A stretch of DNA of 64,000 nucleotides from Selaginella tamariscina (lineage: Eukaryota > Streptophyta > Lycopodiopsida > Selaginellales > Selaginellaceae), in contig PUQB01000070.1 in assembly GCA_003024785.1 (NCBI GenBank), positions 457,001 through 521,000 on the forward strand, in the 5' to 3' direction. The notes beneath the pieces were generated by a model that was not told the DNA's origin, did not search any database, and was given only the letters and a program-made list of their open reading frames with translations. A program made the position numbers and the translations under genes. This document shows, one piece after another, positions 1 to 11,885 of the stretch (positions are counted from its first letter, which is position 1; each line of letters begins with the position of its first letter).

Positions 1-76
1 AACCCCACACTTTGTTGGACAAAGGAACCAAAAACCTAAAGCATACTTTGATTGCTGCAAGGATCTTCAAAAACTA

Positions 77-385
77 ATGATGGTTCTCATTACTCCAGAT
101 GCGTCATATAATCAGCCTATTTGGATGGGTCAAATTATCGACACACCTGAAGTAATCACAAAAAATAGTATTGTTAAGGTTGCATGGTTCAAACCACAAA
201 AAAGGCGACACGAGAAGGAGAGCGAAAGATATAATGGATGCCTAGAGAAAACATGGTCTCCCAATCAAAAAGACCCAGCATGTTTTATAAATGTTAAATC
301 CATTCGATATGGGTGGATGTCAAGAAGCGTTGATAAAGTCACGATTAACAAAACTGCAAGGGAATGTATGTTTTCTGAAGCTTAA
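77..385 (+). CDS. hypothetical protein or exon fragment
   Basis: Open frame of 102 codons that begins with two Met codons and may be the 3' part of a larger gene running off the left edge. It reads 'PIWMGQIID..' then 'VKVAWFKPQKRR', with a Trp/Pro-rich middle and 'SIRYGWMSRSVDKVTINK' near the end. The pattern of a short beta-rich module followed by basic residues reminds me of accessory domains in plant transposon-encoded proteins, but I do not recognise the family. The frame closes just before very AT-rich DNA, which suits a true 3' end. It could equally be a decayed transposon exon. Confidence 0.3.
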   Translation: MMVLITPDASYNQPIWMGQIIDTPEVITKNSIVKVAWFKPQKRRHEKESERYNGCLEKTWSPNQKDPACFINVKSIRYGWMSRSVDKVTINKTARECMFSEA

Positions 386-1276
386 AGCAATTACAAAATT
401 ATAAAATATCATATATTTAATATTCATAATTATTATAAACTCTTTAATAATAGTACCAAATTGTATACTTAACTATATAAATTTAAAAAATGATATGGAA
501 GATTGACTATATTATTATAGGATTTTATATATATATTATTACTACTACAAATTTTTAATTAATAATGTTATATTTAAATATTAATATTTTAATAACAACA
601 TCAATATTTATATAATGTACCTCTTATGCTCTTCCTTAATTGTTATATTAGGCAATATTTATATAATTTAATACATTCTACTTTTATAATGTTATTAATT
701 TTTGTTCAATGAATGCTATAATTTATTAAAGGGTAGAATACAAAATAGAATATTCTAAAGAATATTCTCTTTTCAAACATATATTCTAAAGAATATTCCT
801 TTAATATTAGAAAATGCTAATTAAATAGCTAAAATTGCTAATTATTAGGAAATGGGACTATAGCCATGCCCATTTTAGTTACAACTTGCATGTACGTCCG
901 TAGATAAATGATCTTTTATGTGTGTATATATATGTTATGCAGATGCAATATGTTCCAATACAATACAATACAATATTAACTGAAGCAATGACAAAATATA
1001 CACACATTTTGGGTTTTTTATAAGAAAATTCCCTTTTGAAGCATTAAAAACAAAGTAATTTAATGGTTAATTATACTAAAATGTTGAAGCTTTTTAAAGT
1101 GTTTGTATAATCGAATAACAAGGTTTCACATTTGAAATATTTTTTAAACGTTTTAAATTAAGACTAAACTAAATTAATAATATATGACATAGTTTAATTT
1201 TAATGTGATCTATTTTGTAAATATTTAACTCACTGGTTCTTGTGAGAATAATCAATTTAATGTGCTCTTTTACTTT
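386..1276. other. AT-rich noncoding DNA; right part is duplicated flank
   Basis: No gene seen. From about 905 to 1276 the sequence matches, in inverted orientation, the segment at about 14780-15170 that flanks the third U/PPR unit. It is therefore the outer edge of an inverted duplication rather than unique DNA. Confidence 0.6.
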
Positions 1277-1300
1277 GGGCCGATTCACACCACACATTAA
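1277..1300. repeat. left terminal inverted repeat of the MITE
   Basis: Perfect 24-bp inverted match to 2096-2119. Similarity falls away immediately inward. Confidence 0.85.
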
Positions 1301-1553
1301 CTTATTAACATTAGCTAAATTTAATGTAATTATCTTCACACCAGCTTAAACATTACATTAAATTTTAAAAAGATAATGTAATGTCATTTATTAATGTAAA
1401 TTTATTCACACCAGTTTAACATTAAATTAAAAGATAATGTTCATTTAATGTTTTCTTTATAAAATTTGGCATTAAGTTAATGCCAAGATTTCTTGGCATT
1501 AACTTAATGCCAAATGCTTTAAGGTTTACATTAGGCCGTCCAAACGCTTCTGC

Positions 1554-1712
1554 CTGGAAATGGCGAGACCTCCAAACGCTCCTGGTGGAAACGGCGAGAT
1601 CTCCAAATGCTCCTGCGTGGAAATGGCGAGACCTCCAAACGCTCCTGCGTGGAAACGGCGAGACTCCAAACGCTCCTGCGTGGAAACGGCGAGACCTCCA
1701 AACGCTCCTCTC
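1554..1712. repeat. GC-rich minisatellite inside the MITE
   Basis: Five direct units of 31-32 bp, each carrying GGAAAYGGCGAGAC followed by TCCAAACGCTCCTG. Units differ by single bases, and one lacks a C. The block is much richer in GC than the surrounding element. Several open frames cross it, but they are repeat-encoded and unsupported as genes. Confidence 0.85.
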
Positions 1713-2095
1713 ACACAACTTAGCATTAAATTTTTAAATTAAATTCTTGTAATTAAATTTTTTAAATATTAAATATTATTTTACAATTTGTGTATGTGCA
1801 TGTGTATGCAGAAACTAAAGGAAAATTCAAAATTTGCAGAACTTAAAATAATATTTAATATTTAAATATAATAAATTAAGCTTTTAATATAAAGTTAATG
1901 TAAAACATATGTGAAAACACATATATGTTAATAACTCTAATGTAATATGGTGTGAAGTTATTTACATTAAGTTACATTAAATTAGGTTATATTAACTAAA
2001 AAATTTTATTGTTGTGATTAACTAATGCTGGTGTGAAGATCAATGACATTAACTAATAACATTAAGCTAATAACAACTAATGTAATATTCATAAC

Positions 2096-2119
2096 TTAAT
2101 GTGTGGTGTGAATCGGCCC
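2096..2119. repeat. right terminal inverted repeat of the MITE
   Basis: Exact reverse complement of 1277-1300, followed directly by TTTACT, which is also present just left of the left repeat. Confidence 0.85.
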
Positions 2120-2169
2120 TTTACTAAATTTGTTTTTAACTTGTACAGCAGCTATAATGTTTATATATA

Positions 2170-3002
2170 AAAGAAACACAATGGATCCATGGCCACGCTG
2201 CATTCCCTGGAAACCAAGAAGCTCCATGCCCTTGAGAGACATAGCTTCCTGGAACACCGGACACACCCAGAACGGGCAAATCCCAAAAAACAAGAGCCTT
2301 CTTTGATAGCATGCCTGGATGGAGCTTAGTCTCCTGGAACGCGCTCCTTGCAGCATATGCCCATAATGTCTTTGTTTGAATCCATGCCAGAGAGAGACAT
2401 CATCTCATGGAACACCATGCTCGTTGCATTCTCCCACCAAGATAATTCTAGAGTGATGAAACAGGTCTTCGATAAGATGCTGGAGAGACACTCAGTCCCC
2501 TGGACTGCCCTGCTAACTGCATATGCGAAACAACATCTGCAGGAAGCGAGACTGATATTTGAAGCAATGCCGGAATAAAACCTCTTCTCCTAGAACTCTT
2601 GCTCAGAAAGGACATCTCAAGGAAGCTAAGCTGCTAAAGCACTCTTCCCATCAGAGACGTCGTTACAGGGCGACTCGACCAATCCTTGAAGAAAACACTT
2701 GGTGCCGATGATAACAAGGCTAGTTGCTTACTCCCAGAATGTGGAATTAACAAAATCCAGATGGATTCTCGACAGCATGCCAGAACGCAACTTGATTGCT
2801 TGTAATGCGTATGTAGATGCGATGCTAAGAAGTCTTTGAGAAAATGCCTGAGAAGAGCAATGCAATGTCTCTTTGAAAATATAACACCTTGCAGTTTGTA
2901 TGAGCAAGCACACCATCTCTTCAAGTGAACTTGGTTGGTATCTCAGTCGATGAAGCAAGGACTATGGACTCTCTGCCTTGAAAAACCACTGCAGCTGCGT
3001 TG
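2170..3002 (+). pseudogene. PPR pseudogene, unit A1
   Basis: Degenerate copy of the intact PPR genes at 20714-22471 and 40994-42751. Matching blocks run in order from 'ATMATL..' through 'MSLFESMPERDIISWNTMLVAF', 'DKMLERHSVPWTALLTAYAK' and 'EARLIFEAMPE' to the region before 'NHYSCV'. Several deletions and stops remove whole repeats; for example, TAA replaces a Gln codon at 2576. Homology stops at about 3002, at the same codon as in the other three pseudogene copies, and a CT/CA microsatellite follows. It faces gene U on the opposite strand, and the two 3' ends are about 130 bp apart. Confidence 0.85.
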
Positions 3003-3018
3003 CATACACTCTCTCTCC

Positions 3019-3069
<51 letters not shown>
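3003..3069. repeat. compound CT/CA microsatellite at the PPR / gene U junction
   Basis: Interrupted (CT)n followed by (CA)n. It separates the truncated PPR 3' end from the 3' flank of gene U. Equivalent GT/GA tracts sit at the same junction in units A2 and A4. Confidence 0.85.
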
Positions 3070-3129
3070 ATAAGACTGACTGGATAAACTTCATTATATG
3101 TCCAACTAATGTTTCATCATTCCCCTTTT

Positions 3130-3569
3130 CTACGTCATTCCAAGGAGATGGTGCAGCATATCTTTGTAGCTAGCGTCGTCCCTATCCGGACAGGGATGAA
3201 AGTATATAACGTACCCATCACTAGTACCGTTCTTCGACTCGCGACTCTTGAATAGCTTGGTGAACTCCTCCTCAGCTCGTCTCACCTTTTTGTGAAGCTT
3301 CATCCTCATCTTTTTATTACTCGTCTCCTTTGTACGATTCCTCAACTTGTTCAACTTGATTGTAACTCTTGCCATCTCTTCGTCATAAAATGGTTCTTCA
3401 GTCAAGTCTATTGGCACTGGAACTCCCTGTCCCACACACGTGTTCACACGCACGCACATACACACGCACACGACATACCTTTTCGAAGAATGAAAGGCGA
3501 CAAGTAACTTTAGCATGGCCATCACAAGTTATGTGAGATACAATGCCCTCATATACTACCTCATCTTCT

Positions 3570-3604
<35 letters not shown>

Positions 3605-5398
3605 GTCCGGCTCCACAATCTGTTATAGAGTGTAAAGGTAAGGATGGATGACCCACGATCTATACGAAAATCGCACTTACATTCCTAGGCGCGGCTTCAC
3701 GATTCTTGATCTCCTTCTGAATGATATAAGAGAAGGTAGCTTTCGGGTGATCCTCAAGCCACTCCATAAACTCCTTGTACCAGAAGCGAGCCACTCTGAG
3801 AACTGTATAGCGAAGCCACTCATTGAAATCCTCCTCCAATTCGTCTTCACTATCCACCGAAAACTTGAAAGTACCAGTCACGTACATCAGCTTCACATTC
3901 TCGTTATACAGTTCGACAACCCCCTCTTCTAGACCTTCCTCCTCAGCCCATTCCTTTGGAAATGGGTGTGGGATCTCGTCGAATGCTGGGTAATACCAGA
4001 AACAGTTCTTTTGCACCTCAATCAGGATACCCGGTCTTTTGGTACTGTGCCTCCTACCACAGTAGTTTAAGGTTACAACATGAACCCTTAATCCCACGGC
4101 TAAGTATGACTTACCCTTTATCACGGGTGACGTACACCGGTAGAGTCGGAGTTCCTTCTATCCTGCAATTACTTAAGTTTAGTACCCAGAACGTACTGTC
4201 AGAGAAATGTTTAAGTCTGCATACCTATATAGTTATTCTGTTTGATGGAATTACACACACACACACACACAGCACAGAGCACGGATTGATATATTAATAT
4301 GTATGTGTATAGGCTTCAATTGCCTACTAATTGCAATACATACCTTAGTTCCACCGACTCCTCAGCTGCGAGTATTGCTGCTTTCCTCGCCTAAACAACG
4401 CATGGTTAAGTTATATGATAGATAGAGAGAGATAGATAGTTTATAGACACCGGATAAACTTGCCTCATCTGCTTGTTCAACCTCAGCCTTCAATTTCTCA
4501 GCGTTGGACGTCAGTGACGATATCTCTTTCGCTAATTTCCGTTCCAACTGCTTTGCCATCCGTAAGTCCTCTTTCAATGCACCCATCTCTAGCAACTGGT
4601 TGATCTAGCTTAATGTACATACACATACACATTTCATCCACACACACAATTACCTTGAGAGTAGGACCTAGCGATTGCTTCATGGCAAGCGATTGCTTCA
4701 TGGCAACAAGCGAGCTTTCCATCCCAGTATTCCATAGATGCACCTCATCTTTGATAGTCCACAGGGTTTCAGCAGCAGCCTCATATTTACGCAGGATGTA
4801 AAACTCGATTTGGGATATATAGCCATAATCGTACGCAGGATCACGTAGCCAGTTCAAGACCTCTGCAAACTCAGATGTTGCAGCTTCAACCAGCCGCTTT
4901 GTAGCAACAAAGTCTTTGTGACTACTATCCCTTGCTTTTGCCAGGCAATTCAGTAGCTTTGTCGCTGTTACACTCTTCCACTGTGGCTTTTCCTGCACCC
5001 AGGAAAATGCTATCATATATCCTCTCTCTCTACATGTGTGTGTGTGTGTGTCTGTATATGTACATGTATGCTAACCTTGATAGTCCATTCTCGTTCGACT
5101 TCCTTAGCTAAGATTGCAATACCAGCCTCCTTATCTTTCTCCTTAAGAAGTTTAAGCTGGCTCAACAAAAGTTCAAATCCTTGGAGCTGAATCAAGCGCT
5201 CTGCCTCCAAAAAGCTGGTCTTTGGCCAGAGAAAGTTGTTGCTTTGTCGACTCTAAACTCATCGAAAGCTCGTACTTGCCCGGCAGTTTGGCAGATTTCG
5301 GTTTCTTAATCGGTAATTCCACAGTCACCGTTTCCGAACGCACGATTTCTGCAAAGAATCGTTAGAGAGAAAGGGGAGAGAAATGCTAAACGCACCCA
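3130..5398 (-). pseudogene. gene U, copy A1 (Tudor/MBD-like coiled-coil protein, damaged)
   Basis: Eight-exon gene on the minus strand, same structure as copy A2. It starts at the ATG near 5398 with exon 1 shortened to ATGG by an in-frame 12-base loss. Exon 3 contains an in-frame repeat of 'LAMKQS'. Exons 6-8 encode 'GLRVHVVTLNYC..', an acidic Glu run and 'VPIDLTEEPF', ending 'YKDMLHHLLGMT'. Two breaks: an extra T in exon 2 (near 5205) shifts the frame, and GATAAAGGG in exon 6 (near 4120) gives an in-frame stop under the intron model used here. Exon 7 is intact, unlike copy A2. Likely nonfunctional, though both lesions are in homopolymer runs and could be assembly errors. Confidence 0.6.
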
Positions 5399-6299
5399 TC
5401 GAAGAACCCTAGCCCTATTCCCCTGCTAGTAGTAGAACCCTAAACCCTGCTTTAAATAATAACAGTATATTTGATCGTATGGTTAATATAAAAGGAGTGT
5501 ATGCTCCTTAAGAATATTATATATAAGATATTCTTTAAATAGTAAAGAATACAAAGAATATTTTATAATAGAGAAGAATATTCGTAATAATGGCCTCTAG
5601 TAGTAAACCTTTATAATGAAATCTTATATTCGTGTGCAAATATTTAAGTCTTACTCACGTGGGTGCGTGCGCTGTGTGTGTTTCATATATATGTAACACA
5701 CACACATTAATGTACTTGAGAGGATGGGTACACTTCCTATGTTAATATCAAGTATAAAACAACTACGATGTTCTATTTATATAATCATGAAATATAATAT
5801 CAGTATATTTATTATTTGCAGTTTAAGTAAACTGATTAAGTTAAGGATGTAATATAGTTGTATTTTATTATTGACTATTAATTATTAATGATTATATTTA
5901 TATAATAAAGTATAGAGAATATCATAATAGAGCTATTATATAACTATACACAAGTATACATAATAATATCTATGGTAAATTTACAACTGTTGTGTAATAA
6001 ACTATATATTGTTATCTATCTGGACATATAGATTTAAACTGCACAAAAATAAACATTAATATAATAGTAATATGTTATTTTTTGTCCCTAATCCACAATT
6101 ATATATGTTTATTAAGGAATATATGCGTGTAATGTATTTAATAAATAAAAACACACGTATATTTAATAAATATATGTTTATTAAGGAGCAAGAGTTTGTT
6201 CTGTTTGAATCTTATTCATTAGTGTGGTGTGTATAACCAAGTATTATTCACAAATTAGTTAATTATTAACAAGTTACCTCATTAACTTCATATAATTAA

Positions 6300-6347
<48 letters not shown>

Positions 6348-6563
6348 TTATACTATAGATATATTCTACAGTTTAATATGGATATAATGAAGTTTAATAG
6401 TCAATTGTTAATTAATAGTTTACTACCTCAAAACGTAAATATTTGAACATGAATATACTTTTGACTATATAATATTCTTAAAGGTAAGCATCATACGATC
6501 AGAATATACTGTTATTAATCCTACAAGTGCGACCTAGCAGGGGAATAGGGTTAGGGTTCTTCG
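5399..6563. other. intergenic between head-to-head gene U copies
   Basis: AT-rich DNA between the starts of copies A1 and A2. Both ends carry AGGGTTAGGGTT or CCCTAAACCC telo-box-like motifs just upstream of the start codons (about 5402-5446 and 6546-6558), and inward of these the two sides match as inverted copies. The part from about 5510 to 6470 is repeated directly at 11106-11845 upstream of copy A3, so it is the duplicated promoter side of gene U. No gene seen. Confidence 0.6.
6304..6344. repeat. (AT)n microsatellite
   Basis: About 20 uninterrupted AT units. The related upstream segment near 11750 has only a short AT run, so this tract expanded or contracted after duplication. Confidence 0.85.
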
Positions 6564-8341
6564 ATGAGGGTCAATTCAGGTGCGTTTAGCATTTCTCTCC
6601 CCCTCTCTCTAACGATTCTTTGCAGAAATCATCCGTTCGGAAACGGTGACTGTGGAATCACCGATTAAGAAACCGAAATCTGCCAAAGTGCCGGGCAGGT
6701 TCGAGCTTTCGAAGAATTTAGATTCGACAAAGCAACAGCTTTCTCTGGCAAAAGACCAGCTTTTGGAGGCAGAGCGCTTGATTCAGCTCCAAGGATTTGA
6801 ACTTTTGTTGAGCCAGCTTAAACTTCTTAAGGAGAAAGATAAGGAGGCTGGTATTGCAATCTTAGCTAAGGAAGTCGAACGACAATGGACTATCAAGGTT
6901 AGCATACATATACAGACACACACACACACACACATAGAGAGAGAGAGATGATATATGATAGCATTTTCCTGGGTGCAGGAAAAGCCACAGTGGAAGAGTG
7001 TAACAGCGACAAAGCTACTGAATTGCCTGGCAAAAGCAAGGAATAGTAGTCTACACAAAGAGTTTGTTGCTACAAAGCGGCTGGTTGAAGCTGCACCATC
7101 TGAGTTTGCAGAGGTCTTGAACTGGCTACGTGATCCTGCGTACGATTATGGTGATATATCCCAAATCGAGTTTTACATCCTGCGTAAATATGAGGCTGCT
7201 GCTGAAACCCTGCGGACTATCAAAGATGAGGTGCATCTATGGAATACTGGGATGGAAAGCTCGCTTGTTGCCATGAAGCAATCGCTAGGTCCTACTCACA
7301 AGGTAATTGTGTGTGTGGATGAAGTGTGTATGTGTATGTACATTAAGCTAGATCAACCAGTTGCGAGAGATGGGTGCATTGAAAGAGGACTTACGGATGG
7401 CAAAGCAGTTGGAACGGAAATTAGCGAAAGAGATATCGTCACTGACGTCCAACGCTGAGAAATTGAAGGCTGAGGTTGAACAAGCAGATGAGGCAAGTTT
7501 ATCCGGTGTCTATAAACTATCTCTCTCTCTATCTATCTATCTATATAACTTAACCATGCGTTGTTTAGGCGAGGAAAGCAGCAATACTCGCAGCTGAGGA
7601 GTCGGTGGAACTAAGGTATGTATTGCAATTAGTAGGCAATTGAAGCCTATACACATACATATTAATATATCAATCCGTGCTCTGTGCTGTGTGTGTGTGT
7701 GTGTGTAATTCCATCAAACAGAATAACTATATAGGTATGCAGACTTAAACATTTCTCTGACAGTACGTTCTGGATACTAAACTTAAGTAATTGCAGGATA
7801 GAAGGAACTCCGACTCTACCGGTGTACGTCACCCGTGATAAAGGGTAAGCCATACTTAGCCATGGGTTTTGTAACCTTAAACTACTGTGATAGGAGGCAC
7901 AGTACCAAAAGACCGGGTATCCTGATTGCGGTGCAAAAGAACCGTTTCTGGTATCACCCAGCATTCGACGAGATCCCACACCCATTTCCAAAGGAATGGG
8001 CTGAGGAGGAAGGTCTAGAAGAGGGGTTGTCGAACTGTATAACGAGAATGTGAAGCTGATGTACGTGACTGGTAGTTTCAAGTTTCCGGTGCATAGTGAA
8101 GACGAATTGGAGGAGGATTTCAATGAGTGGCTTCGCTATGCAGTTCTCAGAGTGGCTCGCTTCTGGTACAAGCAGTTTATGGAGTGGCTTGAGGATCACC
8201 CGAAAGCTACCTTCTCTTATATCATTCAGAAGGAGATCAAGCAATGTGAAGCCGCGTCTGTGAATGATGTAAGTGTGATTTTCGTATAGATCCTGGGTCA
8301 TACATCCTTACCTTACACTATAACAGATTGTGGAGCCGGAA

Positions 8342-8373
<32 letters not shown>

Positions 8374-8801
8374 TGAGGTATATATGAGGGCATTGTTTCT
8401 CGCGTAACTTGTGATGCCCATGCGAAAGTAACTTGTCGCCTTTCATTCTTCGAAAAGGTATGTCGTGTGCGTGTGTGTGTGTGCGTGTGAACACGTGTAT
8501 TGGACAGGGAGTTCCAGTGCCAATAGACTTGACTGAAGAACCATTCTATGACGAAGAGATGGCAAGAGTTACAATCAAGTTGAAGAAGTTGAGGGATCGT
8601 ATGAAGGAGACGAGTAATAAAAAGATGAGGATGAAGCTTCACAAAAAGGTGAGACGAGCTGAGGAGGAGTTCACCAAGCTATTCAAGAGTCGCGAGTCGA
8701 AGAACAGTACTAGTGATGGGTACGTTATATACTTTCATCCCTGTCCGGACAGGGACGACGCTGGCTACAAAGATATGCTGCACCATCTCCTTGGGGAATG
8801 A
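6564..8801 (+). pseudogene. gene U, copy A2 (most complete copy; Tudor/MBD-like)
   Basis: Exons inferred from splice sites and frame: 6564-6579, 6626-6897, 6979-7302, 7352-7492, 7569-7615, 7797-8268, 8327-8457, 8508-8801, modelling about 565 aa. N-terminal half is charged and helical, likely coiled coil ('LAKDQLLEAERLIQ', 'MAKQLERKLAKEISSL'). Exon 6 has 'VGxRV..' and 'RPGILIxVQKN.FWY.PAFDEIP', then 'FMEWLEDHP', resembling SETDB1-type Tudor modules as I recall them. Exon 7 is Glu-rich; exon 8 has 'VPIDLTEE' (SUMO-interaction-like) and ends 'GYVIYFHPCPDRDD..', faintly MBD-like. There is no SET domain. The intron after exon 4 is GC-AG (GAG|GCAAGT). Damage: an extra G near 7850 gives TAA, one G is lost near 8026, and one base is lost near 8378. 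Family assignment is tentative. Confidence 0.6.
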
Positions 8802-8879
8802 CGTAGAAAAGGGGAATGATGAAAGGGGTGAGCTTTTACTGTGTATTGGACATATAATGAAGTTTATGCAGTCAGTCTT

Positions 8880-8880
<1 letters not shown>

Positions 8881-8941
<61 letters not shown>
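8881..8941. repeat. (GT)n(GA)n microsatellite at the gene U / PPR junction
   Basis: Uninterrupted GT run followed by a GA run. The truncated PPR pseudogene begins immediately after it, so the tract sits on the rearrangement breakpoint. Confidence 0.9.
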
Positions 8942-8943
<2 letters not shown>

Positions 8944-9990
8944 CAACGCAGCTTAGTGGTTTTTCAAGGCAACTTCATAGTCCTTGCTTCAAGATACCAA
9001 CCGAGTTCACCTGTACAGTTTCATTCAGATGCCCTGTCTGCGCATTTGCTGAGTCCACGAGACTGTGTTCGACTCAGGCATCCGATCAAAGAAATCTCGT
9101 GGTCGGTCTTTGATATCACGATATTGAAGGAAAAGACGTCAAGCTGGTACTGGCCTGTGTGCTTGCTCCATGCACCCGAGACGGACATACAAACTGCAAG
9201 GTGTTCCATTTTGGCATGTTTTCAAAGAGACATTGCATTTCATGATATGAAGCTCTTCTCAGGCATTTTCTCAAAGACTTTCTTTGCATTGCATCTTGCA
9301 GATGCCTGTTCTGGGCATATGCATTGCAAGCAATCAAGTTGCATGCTGTCGAGAATCTGTCTGGATTTCGTTAGTTCCACGTTCTAGGAGTAAGCAACTA
9401 GGATGGTTATCAGCGGCACCAAGTGTTTTTCACGGCATTCTTTTAAGGATGTCTTGAGCTTGGTCGAGATGCCCAAACTGGGCATATACAAAGAGCATTC
9501 CAGTCCTGGGAACAGGGCTTTAGCTTCCTTGAGATATCTTTTGTGGGCATAACCATTGATCATACAGTTCCAGGAGAAGAGGTTTTGTTCCGGCATTGCT
9601 TCAAATATCAGTCTTGCTTCCTGCATATGCAGTTAGCAGGTCAGTCCAGGGGACTGAGTGTCTCTCCAGCATCTTATCGAAGATCCATTTCATCACTCTG
9701 GAATTGTCTTGGTGAGAGAATGCAGTGAGCATGGTGTGATGTCTCTCTCATAAAGACTCGGCTTCCTTGAGATGCCCATTATGGGCACATGCTGCAAGGA
9801 GCGCGTTCCAGCTCCATGTAGGCTTGTTGGATTTGCCCGTTTTGGGTGTGTCCGGCCAGGAAGCTATGTCTCTCAAGGGCATGCATTCCGTATTGCAGAT
9901 GCCCGTTGGTTGTGTATGCTGAGAGAATGGCGTCACATCTTAGGCAGTGTGTCAAACAGCTTTCAAGGGATACCCTTCTCGGGTATATGT
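8942..9990 (-). pseudogene. PPR pseudogene, unit A2
   Basis: Reads on the minus strand from the 'PSRVYVVV' region near 9990 back to the 'KNHYSCV' codons near 8942. Recognisable blocks include 'QEARLIFEAMPEQNLFSWNCMINGYAHK' split over ordinary text as EARLIFEAMPE and NLFSWNCMINGY, and several 'MPE' motif ends. Whole repeats are missing and the frame changes repeatedly. It is longer and less decayed than the copies in units A1 and A3 and is close to the copy in unit A4. Confidence 0.85.
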
Positions 9991-11885
9991 CGTCGTAAAC
10001 TCTTCTCTTAAGATTATATAATTATAACTAAAATATATAACTCTTTTAATTAATTATTTTTTCAATCTTATGTAGACAACACTTAATTATAATAAAAACA
10101 TGAACATGAAGATAATTTATTATTTATTTTAAATATTTTAGGGATTTTGATAGAATTTAACACACACATACACTTATAGAGCAATTTAATGCCTTCAATT
10201 AATTAATTTTAAAGTGTTTTTAATATCATAGAGGATCAAAAATAAATTATATTTTAAAATTTTAGAGGCTAGTATCATTATTTAATTAGTTTTTTTTAAA
10301 CATTAATTGTGTTACATCACAATTAATATGCATAATAATATATATATATATATATATAGTGTGTTTAAGACATAACTACACACACACAATAAATTACATA
10401 TTCTTTTGTCTGAAGTAGTCGTTGGTTTTGAATCGACTTGAAAATTAAATAATTATAATGTGATTTATTTGTATTTTTAAGTAACTATTTAACTCACTGG
10501 TTGTGAAAAAGAGAGTATTAATGATAAATGTACATTATAATCAATTTAATGTGCACTTTTATTTTTATTAAGCAATCCTTTCTAAAGAAACTTTATTTTT
10601 ACCTTATATGTACAACAGTTATAACTTTTGTTATAAAATATATAAATAAAAACATAAATGGAATTTCAAAAATGAAAGTGATTCTATAATTCTATATAAT
10701 TATCAAATTGACCCTTTAATTTATATAAATTAATCAACTCAATAATACACACACATACATCCACACTGCAATGTTATATATTTTAACATTAAACAATATA
10801 TATTCATCATTTGTATTTCCGAATGAATCAATGTATTAAAAGAAAAATATTTATAATAGTAAAGCATTTTCAAACCAACAGATGTGTTATAAAAAGAAAA
10901 GGATATAATTTGATTGAATAACAAATTTACATATAAAAACATTACAATTATAATTTCAAAAATAATACTTTTTATTGTTACATTATATTAAATAAATAAT
11001 CAAAATATAAAAATAACACATTCTTATATTGATCTCTTAATAACTCTTTTATATTAGAATGTAATTCATATTTCATATATTAATCACTACATACACATGC
11101 ACTTCATAATATAATTATATATAAGATATTCTTTAAATAGTATAGAATACAAAGAATATTTTATAATAGAGAAGAATATTCGTAATAATGGCCTTTAGTA
11201 GTAAACCTTTAAGATGTGAAAGTCATTGAAGGACTTGCTTTTTCTTAGTTCCTATAAAATTATTTAAGTATATTTATTATTTACAGTTTAAGTAAACTGA
11301 TTAAGTTAAGGATGTAATATAGTTGTATTTTATTATTGACTATTAATTATTAATGATTATATTTATAAAAAGTATAGAGAATATCATAATAGAGCTATTA
11401 TATACTATACACAAGTATACATAATAATATCTATGGTAAAAGTATAACTGTTGTGTAATAAACTATATATTGTTATCTATCTGGACATATAGATTTAAAC
11501 TGCACCAAATAAAACATTAATATAATAGTAATATGTATTCTTTGTCCCTAATCCACAATTATATATGTTTATTAAGGAATATATGCGTGTAATGTATTTA
11601 ATAAATACAAACACACGTATATTTAATAAATATATGTTTATTAAGGAGCAAGAGTTTGTTCTGTTTGAATTTATTCATTAGTGTGGTGTGTATAAACAAG
11701 TATTATTCACAAATTAGTTAATTATTAACAAGTTACCTCATTAACTTCATAATATATATAAAATATACTATAGATATATTCTACAGTTTAATATGGATAT
11801 AATGAAGTTTAATAGTCAATTGTTAATTAATAGTTTACTACCTCAAAACGTTAGCTTAAAAGGGGAATAGGGTTAGGGTTCTTCG
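9991..11885. other. AT-rich duplicated flanks between units A2 and A3
   Basis: No gene seen. The part 10010-11105 is a direct copy of about 36880-37925 and, further in, of the flank downstream of the PPR genes (the inverted form is at 25560-25830). The part 11106-11845 is a direct copy of 5510-6470, the promoter side of gene U. The boundary near 11105 joins two duplicated blocks. Confidence 0.6.

Larger units (their letters stand above)
1277..2119. mobile_element. MITE-like nonautonomous DNA transposon
   Basis: An 843-bp element bounded by perfect 24-bp terminal inverted repeats at 1277-1300 and 2096-2119; the outer bases are GGGCCGATTCACACCACACA. The interior is AT-rich, with many subterminal 'TTAATGTAA' and 'TTCACACCAG' motifs in both orientations, and it has no transposase. 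The flanks show TTTACTTT on the left and TTTACTAA on the right, an imperfect target-site duplication with 6 of 8 bases shared. The GGGCC ends recall PIF/Harbinger elements, but the flank is longer than a 3-bp TWA site, so the superfamily is open. It lies beside the first PPR pseudogene and is absent at the corresponding place in the related units, so it probably inserted after they were duplicated. Confidence 0.75.

Noticed and set aside
1554-1712. CRISPR-like array
   Set aside because: The units are contiguous without unique spacers, and the context is a plant transposon; it is a minisatellite.
1422-1742. Several overlapping open frames on both strands
   Set aside because: They arise from the repeat unit length and its GC content inside the MITE and have no splice or family support.
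7846-7880. A tiny intron in gene U exon 6 starting GTAAGCC
   Set aside because: The only nearby acceptor would give an intron of under 30 bases, and copy A3 reads straight through in frame.
8713-9387. Long open frame running from gene U through the GT/GA tract into PPR sequence
   Set aside because: It is in the wrong frame for both genes and exists only because the repeat tract has no stop codon.
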